NCBI RefSeq assembly: GCF_051622035.1
Contig: NC_135357.1
Span: forward strand, 37,990,754-38,054,753
DNA: 64,000 bases
Source of the DNA: Arctopsyche grandis
Taxonomy: Eukaryota; Arthropoda; Insecta; Trichoptera; Hydropsychidae
Direction of reading: 5' to 3'
Positions 43,965 through 54,171 of this stretch are shown in pieces. The position numbers were made by a program, and so were the translations under genes. Below the pieces are notes generated by a model. That model searched no databases. It worked only from the letters and a program-made list of their open reading frames with translations, and was not told the origin of the DNA. Positions within the stretch are counted from its first letter, which is position 1. Each line of letters opens with the position of its first letter.

Positions 43965-46084
43965 GATGGTTAGGTTAGGTTGGGTTAGAATTGGTGAGGT
44001 TAGCGAATTTTTTGTATATTTTTGCAATGTCGAATTCTTTGATTTCGGTGATAGTAAGGCTAGGTTGGGTTAGGTTTGGTGAGGTTAGCGAGTTTTGTGT
44101 ATATTTTTGCATTGTCGAATTCTTTAATTTCGGTGATAGTTAGGCTAGGTTGGGTTAGGTTTTGTGAGGTAAGCGATTTATGTGATATTCTAACAATTTC
44201 GAATTCTTTGATTTCGGTGACGGTTAGGTTGGGTTGAGTTAGGTTTGGTGAGGTGAGCGAGTTTCGTGTATATTTTTGCAATGTCGTATTCTTTGATTTC
44301 GGTGATAGTTAGGTTAGATTGGGTTAGGTTTAGTGAGGTAAGCGAGTTTTGTGTATATTTTTGCAATGTCGAATTCTTTGATTTCGGTGATAGTTAGGCT
44401 AGGTTGGGTTAGGTTTGGTGAGGTTAGCGAGTTTTGTGTTTATTTTTGCAATGTCGAATTCTTTGATTCGGTGATGGTTAGGTTAGAATGGGTTAGGTTT
44501 GGTGAGGTTAGCGGGTTTTGGGTAAATTTTTGCATTGTTGAATTCTTTGATTTCGGTGACGGTTAGGTTGGGTTGGGTTAGGTTTGGTGAGGTTAGCGAG
44601 TTTTGTGTATATTTTTGCATTGTCGAATTCTTTGACTTCGGTGATAGTTAGGCTTGGTTGGGTTAGGTTTAGTGAAGTAAGCGAGTTTCGTGTATATTTT
44701 TGCAATGTCGATTTCTTTGATTTCGGTGATGGTTAGGTTAGGTTGGGTTCGGTATGGTGAGGTAAGCGAGTTTTGTGTATATTTTTGCAATGTCGAATTC
44801 TTTGATTTCGGTGATGGTTAGGTTAGGTTGGGTTAGGTTTAGTGAGGGAAGCGAGTTTTGTGTATATTTTTGCAATGTTGAATTCTTTTATTTCGGTGAT
44901 AGTTAGGCTAGGTTGGGTTTGGTTTGGTGAGGTTTGCAAGTTTTGTGTTTATTTTTGCAATGTCGAATTCTTTGATTTCCTTGATGGTAAGGTTAGGTTG
45001 GGTTCGGTATGGTGAGGTAAGCGAGTTTTGTGTATATTTTTGCAATGTCGAATTCTTTGATTTCGGTGATGGTTAGGTTAGGTTGGGTTAGGTTTGGTGA
45101 GGTTAGCGAGTTTTGTGTATATTTTTAAAATGTCGAATTTTTTGATTTCGGTTAGAGTAAGGCTAGGTTGGGTTAGGTTTTGTGAGGTTAGCGGGTTTTG
45201 GGTATATTTTTGCAATGTCGTATTCTTTGATTTCGGTGATAGTTAGGTTAGATTGGGTTAGGTTTAGTGAGGTAAGCGAGTTTTGTGTATATTTTTGCAA
45301 TGTCGAATTCTTTGATTTCGGTGATAGTTAGGCTAGGTTGGGTTAGGTTTGGTGAGGTTAGCGAGTTTTGTGTTTATTTTTGCAATGTCGAATTCTTTGA
45401 TTCGGTGATGGTTAGGTTAGAATGGGTTAGGTTTGGTGAGGTTAGCGGGTTTTGGGTAAATTTTTGCATTGTTGAATTCTTTGATTTCGGTGACGGTTAG
45501 GTTGGGTTGGGTTAGGTTTTGTGAGGTTAGCGAGTTTTGTGTATATTTTTGCAATATCGAATTCTTTGATTTCGGTGATGGTTATGTTAGGTTGGGATAG
45601 GTTTGGTAAGGTTAGCGAGTTTTGTGTATATGTTTGCAATGTCGAATTCTTTGATTTCGGTGATAGTAAGGCTTGGTTGGGTTAGGTTCGGTGAGGTTAG
45701 CGAGTTTTGTGTAAATCTTAAAAACTCGAGTTCTTTGATTTCGTTGTTCGTTAAGTTAGGTTGGGTTAAGTTTGGTGAGTGAAGCGAGTTTCGTGTATAT
45801 TTTTGCAATGTCGAATTCTTTGATTTCGGTGACGGTTAGGTTGGGTTGGGTTAGGTTTGGTGAGGTTAGCGAGTTTTGTGTTTATTTTTGCAATGTCGAA
45901 TTCTTTGATTTCGGTGATGGTAAGGTTAGGTTGGGTTAGGTTTAGTGAGGTAAGCGAGTTTTGTGTATATTTTTGCAATGTCGAATTCTTTGATTTCGGT
46001 GATGGTAAGGTTAAGTTGGGTTAGGTTTAGTAAGGTAAGCGAGTTTTGTTTAAATTTTAAAATCTCGATTTTTTTGATTTCGGT
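43965..46084 (+). repeat. Higher-order repeat, copy 2 (2120 bp, five monomers shorter)
   Basis: Nearly identical to copy 1 but with 425 bp (five monomers) missing. The interval between two shared landmarks is 934 bp here (44351 to 45285) versus 1359 bp in copies 1 and 3 (41806 to 43165; 46471 to 47830). The gap is near 45080. Confidence 0.9.
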
Positions 46085-49000
46085 GATGGTTAGGTTAGGT
46101 TGGGTTAGAATTGGTGAGGTTAGCGAATTTTTTGTATATTTTTGCAATGTCGAATTCTTTGATTTCGGTGATAGTAAGGCTAGGTTGGGTTAGGTTTGGT
46201 GAGGTTAGCGAGTTTTGTGTATATTTTTGCATTGTCGAATTCTTTAATTTCGGTGATAGTTAGGCTAGGTTGGGTTAGGTTTTGTGAGGTAAGCGATTTA
46301 TGTGATATTCTAACAATTTCGAATTCTTTGATTTCGGTGACGGTTAGGTTGGGTTGAGTTAGGTTTGGTGAGGTGAGCGAGTTTCGTGTATATTTTTGCA
46401 ATGTCGTATTCTTTGATTTCGGTGATAGTTAGGTTAGATTGGGTTAGGTTTAGTGAGGTAAGCGAGTTTTGTGTATATTTTTGCAATGTCGAATTCTTTG
46501 ATTTCGGTGATAGTTAGGCTAGGTTGGGTTAGGTTTGGTGAGGTTAGCGAGTTTTGTGTTTATTTTTGCAATGTCGAATTCTTTGATTCGGTGATGGTTA
46601 GGTTAGAATGGGTTAGGTTTGGTGAGGTTAGCGGGTTTTGGGTAAATTTTTGCATTGTTGAATTCTTTGATTTCGGTGACGGTTAGGTTGGGTTGGGTTA
46701 GGTTTGGTGAGGTTAGCGAGTTTTGTGTATATTTTTGCATTGTCGAATTCTTTGACTTCGGTGATAGTTAGGCTTGGTTGGGTTAGGTTTAGTGAAGTAA
46801 GCGAGTTTCGTGTATATTTTTGCAATGTCGATTTCTTTGATTTCGGTGATGGTTAGGTTAGGTTGGGTTCGGTATGGTGAGGTAAGCGAGTTTTGTGTAT
46901 ATTTTTGCAATGTCGAATTCTTTGATTTCGGTGATGGTTAGGTTAGGTTGGGTTAGGTTTAGTGAGGGAAGCGAGTTTTGTGTATATTTTTGCAATGTTG
47001 AATTCTTTTATTTCGGTGATAGTTAGGCTAGGTTGGGTTAGGTTTGGTGAGGTTTGCAAGTTTTGTGTTTATTTTTGCAATGTCGAATTCTTTGATTTCC
47101 TTGATGGTTAGGTTAGGTTGGGTTCGGTATGGTGAGGTAAGCGAGTTTTGTGTATATTTTTGCAATGTCGAATTCTTTGATTTCGGTGATGGTTAGGTTA
47201 GGTTGGGTTAGGTTTAGTGAGGGAAGCGAGTTTTGTGTATATTTTTGCAATGTCGAATTCTTTGATTTCGGTGATTGTTAGGTTAGATTGGGTTAGGTTT
47301 GGTGAGGCTAGCAAGTTTTGTGTATATTTTTGCATTGTCGAATTCTTTGATTTCGGTGATAGATATGCTAGGTTGGGTAAGGTTTGGTGAGGTAAGCGAG
47401 TTTAATTTTAATTTTTGCAATGTCGAATTCTTTGATTTCGGTGATGTTTACGTTAGGTTGGGTTAGGTTAAATGAGGAAAGCGAGGTTTTTGTATATTTT
47501 TGCAATGTCGAATTCTTTGATTTCGGTGATGGTAAGGTTAGGTTGGGATAGGTTTGGTAAGGTTAACGAGTTTTATGTATATTTTTGCAATGTCGAATTC
47601 TTTGATTTCGGTAAAAGTTAGGCTAGGTTGGGTTAGGTTTGGTGAGGTTAGCGAGTTTTGTGTATATTTTTAAAATGTCGAATTTTTTGATTTCGGTTAG
47701 AGTAAGGCTAGGTTGGGTTAGGTTTTGTGAGGTTAGCGGGTTTTGGGTATATTTTTGCAATGTCGTATTCTTTGATTTCGGTGATAGTTAGGTTAGATTG
47801 GGTTAGGTTTAGTGAGGTAAGCAAGTTTTGTGTATATTTTTGCAATGTCGAATTCTTTGATTTCGGTGATAGTTAGGCTAGGTTGGGTTAGGTTTGGTGA
47901 GGTTAGCGAGTTTTGTGTTTATTTTTGCAATGTCGAATTCTTTGATTCGGTGATGGTTAGGTTAGAATGGGTTAGGTTTGGTGAGGTTAGCGGGTTTTGG
48001 GTAAATTTTTGCATTGTTGAATTCTTTGATTTCGGTGACGGTTAGGTTGGGTTGGGTTAGGTTTTGTGAGGTTAGCGAGTTTTGTGTATATTTTTGCAAT
48101 ATCGAATTCTTTGATTTCGGTGATGGTTATGTTAGGTTGGGATAGGTTTGGTAAGGTTAGCGAGTTTTGTGTATATGTTTGCAATGTCGAATTCTTTGAT
48201 TTCGGTGATAGTAAGGCTTGGTTGGGTTAGGTTCGGTGAGGTTAGCGAGTTTTGTGTAAATCTTTAAAACTCGAGTTCTTTGATTTCGTTGTTCGTTAAG
48301 TTAGGTTGGGTTAAGTTTGGTGAGTGAAGCGAGTTTCGTGTATATTTTTGCAATGTCGAATTCTTTGATTTCGGTGACGGTTAGGTTGGGTTGGCTTAGG
48401 TTTGGTGAGGTTAGCGAGTTTTGTGTTTATTTTTGCAATGTCGAATTCTTTGATTTCGGTGATGGTAAGGTTAGGTTGGGTTAGGTTTAGTGAGGTAAGC
48501 GAGTTTTGTGTATATTTTTGCAATGTCGAATTCTTTGATTTCGGTGATGGTAAGGTTAAGTTGGGTTAGGTTTAGTAAGGTAAGCGAGTTTTGTTTAAAT
48601 TTTAAAATCTCGATTTTTTTGATTTCGGTGATGGTTAGGTTAGGTTGGGTTAGGTTTGGTGAGTTAAGCGAGTTTCGTGTATATTTTTGCAATGTCGATT
48701 TCTTTGATTTCGGTGATAGTAAGGCTTGGTTCGGTTAGGTTTGGTGAGGTTAGCGAGTTTTGTGTATATTTTTGCATTGTTGAATTCTTTGATTTCGGTG
48801 ACGGTTAGGTTGGGTTGGGTTAGGTTTGGTGAGGTTAGTGAGTTTTGTGTAAATCTTAAAAACTCGAGTATTTTGATTTCGGTGATGGTTAAGTTAGGTT
48901 ACGTTAGGTTTGGTGAGTTAAGCGAGTTTTATGTATATTTTTGCAATGTCGAATTTTTTGATTTCGGTGATGGTTAGGTTAGGTTGTGTTAGAATTGGTG

Positions 49001-51087
49001 AGGTTATCGAATTTTTTGTATATTTTTGCAATGTCGAATTCTTTGATTTCGGTGATAGTAAGGCTAGGTTGGGTTAGGTTTGGTGAGGTTAGCGAGTTTT
49101 GTGTATATTTTTGCATTGTCGAATTCTTTAATTTCGGTGATAGTTAGGCTTGGTTGGGTTAGGTTTGGTGAGGTTAGCGAGTTTTGTGTTTATTTTTGCA
49201 ATGTCGAATTCTTTGATTTCGGTGATGGTTAGGTTAGGTTGGGTTAGGTTTAGTGAGGTAAGCGAGTTTTGTGTATATTTTTGCAATGTCGATATCTTTG
49301 ATTTCGGTGATAGTTAGGCTAGGTTGGGTTAGGTTTGGTGAAGTGAGCGAGTTTTGTGTATATTTTTAATATGTCGATCTTTTTGATTTCAGTTAAAGTA
49401 AGGCTCGGTTGGGTTAGGTTCTGTGAGGTTAGCGATTTTTGTGAAAATTTTACAATCTCGAATTCTTTGATTTCGGTGACGGTTAGGTTGGGTTGGGTTA
49501 GGTTTGGTGAGGTTAGCGAGTTTTGTGTATATTTTTGCATTGTCGAATTCTTTGACTTCGGTGACGGTTAGGTTGGGTTGGGTTAGGTTTCGTGAGGTAA
49601 GCGAGAATTGTGTTAATCTTAAAAACTCGAATTCTTTGATTTCGGTGTTGGATAGGTTAGGTTGGGTTGGGTATGGTGAGGTAAGCGAGTTTTGTGTATA
49701 TTTTTGCAATGTCATATTCTTTGACTTCGGTGACGGTTAGGTTGGGTTGGGTTAGGTTTGGTGAGGTTAGCGAGATTTGTGTAAATCATACAATCTCGAA
49801 TTTTTTGATTTCGGTGATGGTTAGGTTAGGTTAGGTTAGGTTTGGTGAGGTAAGCGGGTTTTGGGTATATTTTTGCATTGTCGAATTCTTTGATTTCGGT
49901 GATGGTAAGGTTAGGTTGGGTTAGGTTTGGTGAGGTAAGCAAGTTTTGTTTAAATTTTAAAATCTCGAATTCTTTGATTTCGGTGATGGTTAGGTTAGGT
50001 TAAGTTAGGTTTGGTGAGGTAAGCGAGTTTTGTGTATATTTTTGCATTGTTGAATCCTTTCTTTCGGTGATAGTTAGGTTAGGTTGGGTTAGGTTTGGTG
50101 AGGTAAGCGGGTTTTGGGTATATTTTTGCATTGTCGAATTCTTTGATTTCGGTGATGGTAAGGTTAGGTTGGGTTAGGTTTAGTGAGGTAAGCGAGTTTT
50201 GTATATATTTTTGCAATGTCGTATTCTTTGATTTCGGTGACGGTTAGGTTGGTTTGGGTTAGGTTTGGTAAGGTTAGCGAGTTTTGTATATATTTTTGCA
50301 ATATCGAATTATTTGATTTCGGTGATGGTTATGTTAGGTTGGGATAGGTTTGGTAAGGTTAGCGAGTTTTGTGTATATTTTTGCAATGTCGAATTCTTTG
50401 ATTTCGGTGATAGTTAGGCTAGGTTGAGTTAGGTTTGGTGAGGTGAGCGAGTTTCGTGTATATTTTTGCAATGTCGAATTCTTTGATTTCGGTGACGGTT
50501 AGGTTGGGTTGGGTTAGGTTTTGTGAGGTTAGCGAGTTTTGTGTATATTTTTGCAATATCGAATTCTTTGATTTCGGTGATGGTTATGTTAGGTTGGGAT
50601 AGGTTTGGTAAGGTTAGCGAGTTTTGTGTATATGTTTGCAATGTCGAATTCTTTGATTTCGGTGATAGTAAGGCTTGGTTGGGTTAGGTTCGGTGAGGTT
50701 AGCGAGTTTTGTGTAAATCTTAAAAACTCGAGTTCTTTGATTTCGTTGTTCGTTAAGTTAGGTTGGGTTAAGTTTGGTGAGTGAAGCGAGTTTCGTGTAT
50801 ATTTTTGCAATGTCGAATTCTTTGATTTCGGTGAAAGTTAGGCTTGGTTGGGTTAGGTTTGGTGAGGTATGCGAGTTTTGTGTATATTTTTGCATTGTCG
50901 AATTCTTTGATTTCGGTGAAAGTTAGGCTTGGTTGGGTTAGGTTTGGTGAGGTTAGCGAGTTTTGTGTATATTTTTGCAATGTCGAATTTTTTGATTTTG
51001 GTGATGGTTAGGTAAGGTTGGGTTAGGTTAAGTGAGGTAAGCGAGTTTTGTGTATATTTTTGCAATGTCGAATTCTTTGATTTCGGT
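46085..51087 (+). repeat. Higher-order repeat, copy 3 plus appended 22-23.5 kb-type segment (5003 bp)
   Basis: 46085-about 48640 is copy 3, with landmarks 46471 to 47830 at 1359 bp. From about 48640 to about 50000 it continues as a copy of 22145-23505 (offset 26495 bp). 50389-50820 matches 21437-21868 (offset 28952 bp). The next 5-kb unit starts at 51088. Confidence 0.87.
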
Positions 51088-54000
51088 GATGGTTAGGTTA
51101 GGTTGGGTTAGAATTGGTGAGTTTAGCGAATTTTTTGTATATTTTTGCAATGTCGAATTCTTTGATTTCGGTGATAGTAAGGCTAGGTTGGGTTAGGTTT
51201 GGTGAGGTTAGCGAGTTTTGTGTATATTTTTGCATTGTCGAATTCTTTAATTTCGGTGATAGTTAGGCTAGGTTGGGTTAGGTTTTGTGAGGTAAGCGAT
51301 TTATGTGATATTCTAACAATTTCGAATTCTTTGATTTCGGTGACGGTTAGGTTGGGTTGAGTTAGGTTTGGTGAGGTGAGCGAGTTTCGTGTATATTTTT
51401 GCAATGTCGTATTCTTTGATTTCGGTGATAGTTAGGTTAGATTGGGTTAGGTTTAGTGAGGTAAGCGAGTTTTGTGTATATTTTTGCAATGTCGAATTCT
51501 TTGATTTCGGTGATAGTTAGGCTAGGTTGGGTTAGGTTTGGTGAGGTTAGCGAGTTTTGTGTTTATTTTTGCAATGTCGAATTCTTTGATTCGGTGATGG
51601 TTAGGTTAGAATGGGTTAGGTTTGGTGAGGTTAGCGGGTATTGGGTAAATTTTTGCATTGTTGAATTCTTTGATTTCGGTGACGGTTAGGTTGGGTTGGG
51701 TTAGGTTTGGTGAGGTTAGCGAGTTTTGTGTATATTTTTGCATTGTCGAATTCTTTGACTTCGGTGATAGTTAGGCTTGGTTGGGTTAGGTTTAGTGAGG
51801 TAAGCGAGTTTCGTGTATATTTTTGCAATGTCGATTTCTTTGATTTCGGTGATGGTTAGGTTAGGTTGGGTTCGGTATGGTGAGGTAAGCGAGTTTTGTG
51901 TATATTTTTGCAATGTCGAATTCTTTGATTTCGGTGATGGTTAGGTTAGGTTGGGTTAGGTTTAGTGAGGGAAGCGAGTTTTGTGTATATTTTTGCAATG
52001 TTGAATTCTTTTATTTCGGTGATATATAGGCTAGGTTGGGTTAGGTTTGGTGAGGTTTGCAAGTTTTGTGTTTATTTTTGCAATGTCGAATTCTTTGATT
52101 TCCTTGATGGTTAGGTTAGGTTGGGTTCGGTATGGTGAGGTAAGCGAGTTTTGTGTATATTTTTGCAATGTCGAATTCTTTGATTTCGGTGATGGTTAGG
52201 TAAGATTGGGTTAGGTTTGGTGAGGCTAGCGAGTTTTGTGTATATTTTTGCATTGTCGAATTCTTTGATTTCGGTGATAGATATGCTAGGTTGGGTAAGG
52301 TTTGGTGAGGTAAGCGAGTTTAATTTTAATTTTTGCAATGTCGAATTCTTTGATTTCGGTGATGTTTACGTTAGGTTGGGTTAGGTTAAATGAGGAAAGC
52401 GAGGTTTGTGTATATTTTTGCAATGTCGAATTCTTTGATTTCGGTGATGGTAAGGTTAGGTTGGGATAGGTTTGGTAAGGTTAGCGAGTTTTATGTATAT
52501 TTTTGCAATGTCGAATTCTTTGATTTCGGTAAAAGTTAGGCTAGGTTGGGTTAGGTTTGGTGAGGTTAGCGAGTTTTGTGTATATTTTTAAAATGTCGAA
52601 TTTTTTGATTTCGGTTAGAGTAAGGCTAGGTTGGGTTAGGTTTTGTGAGGTTAGCGGGTTTTGGGTATATTTTTGCAATGTCGTATTCTTTGATTTCGGT
52701 GATAGTTAGGTTAGATTGGGTTAGGTTTAGTGAGGTAAGCGAGTTTTGTGTATATTTTTGCAATGTCGAATTCTTTGATTTCGGTGATAGTTAGGCTAGG
52801 TTGGGTTAGGTTTGGTGAGGTTAGCGAGTTTTGTGTTTATTTTTGCAATGTCGAATTCTTTGATTCGGTGATGGTTAGGTTAGAATGGGTTAGGTTTGGT
52901 GAGGTTAGCGGGTTTTGGGTAAATTTTTGCATTGTTGAATTCTTTGATTTCGGTGACGGTTAGGTTGGGTTGGGTTAGGTTTTGTGAGGTTAGCGAGTTT
53001 TGTGTATATTTTTGCAATATCGAATTCTTTGATTTCGGTGATGGTTATGTTAGGTTGGGATAGGTTTGGTAAGGTTAGCGAGTTTTGTGTATATGTTTGC
53101 AATGTCGAATTCTTTGATTTCGGTGATAGTAAGGCTTGGTTGGGTTAGGTTCGGTGAGGTTAGCGAGTTTTGTGTAAATCTTAAAAACTCGAGTTCTTTG
53201 ATTTCGTTGTTCGTTAAGTTAGGTTGGGTTAAGTTTGGTGAGTGAAGCGAGTTTCGTGTATATTTTTGCAATGTCGAATTCTTTGATTTCGGTGACGGTT
53301 AGGTTGGGTTGGGTTAGGTTTGGTGAGGTTAGCGAGTTTTGTGTTTATTTTTGCAATGTCGAATTCTTTGATTTCGGTGATGGTAAGGTTAGGTTGGGTT
53401 AGGTTTAGTGAGGTAAGCGAGTTTTGTGTATATTTTTGCAATGTCGAATTCTTTGATTTCGGTGATGGTAAGGTTAAGTTGGGTTAGGTTTAGTAAGGTA
53501 AGCGAGTTTTGTTAAAATTTTAAAATCTAGATTTTTTTGATTTCGGTGATGGTTAGGTTAGGTTGGGTTAGGTTTGGTGAGTTAAGCGAGTTTCGTGTAT
53601 ATTTTTGCAATGTCGATTTCTTTGATTTCGGTGATAGTAAGGCTTGGTTCGGTTAGGTTTGGTGAGGTTAGCGAGTTTTGTGTATATTTTTGCATTGTTG
53701 AATTCTTTGATTTCGGTGACGGTTAGGTTGGGTTGGGTTAGGTTTGGTGAGGTTAGTGAGTTTTGTGTAAATCTTAAAAACTCGAGTTTTTTGATTTCGG
53801 TGATGGTTAAGTTAGGTTACGTTAGGTTTGGTGAGTTAAGCGAGTTTTATGTATATTTTTGCAATGTCGAATTCTTTGATTTCGGTGATGGTTAGGTTAG
53901 GTTGTGTTAGAATTGGTGAGGTTAGCGAATTTTTTGTATATTTTTGCAATGTCGAATTCTTTGATTTCGGTGATAGTAAGGCTAGGTTGGGTTAGGTTTG

Positions 54001-54166
54001 GTGAGGTTAGCGAGTTTTGTGTATATTTTTGCATTGTCGAATTCTTTTATTTCGGTGATAGTTAGGCTTGGTTGGGTTAGGTTTGGTGAGGTTAGCGAGT
54101 TTTGTGTTTATTTTTGCAATGTCGAATTCTTTGATTTCGGTGATGGTTAGGTTAGGTTGGGTTAGG
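51088..54166 (+). repeat. Higher-order repeat, copy 4, cut off by the telomere
   Basis: A repeat of the 46085 unit at offset 5003 bp, with one monomer deleted (landmarks 51474 to 52748 at 1274 bp). From about 53500 it carries the start of the appended segment (match to 22231 onward at offset 31413 bp). At 54166, corresponding to 22753, satellite stops and telomere repeat begins. Confidence 0.87.
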
Positions 54167-54171
54167 TTGGG

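Larger units (their letters stand above)
32435..54171 (+). repeat. ~85-bp satellite array, distal block
   Basis: Roughly 255 monomers in the same orientation up to the telomere. Monomers fall into an 85-bp type (GTGTATATTTTTGCAATGTC) and 84-bp types (TTTAAATTTTAAAATCTC, or AAATCTTAAAAACTCGAG). Long, nearly identical higher-order copies dominate this block, unlike the proximal one. No gene is visible. Confidence 0.97.

Noticed and set aside
730..54000. Over a hundred open frames of 60-121 codons on both strands of the satellite, many starting MQKYTQN.. or MYIFAMSN..
   Set aside because: They are the same satellite read in stop-poor frames. Since 85 bp is not a multiple of 3 the frame rotates each monomer and always ends within about 1-4 monomers. 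Several use GTG or TTG rather than ATG. No domain or codon signal supports a gene.
1..54171. CRISPR-like array interpretation of regularly spaced repeats
   Set aside because: Monomers are contiguous and homologous over their whole length with no unique spacers, and the setting is a eukaryotic chromosome end.
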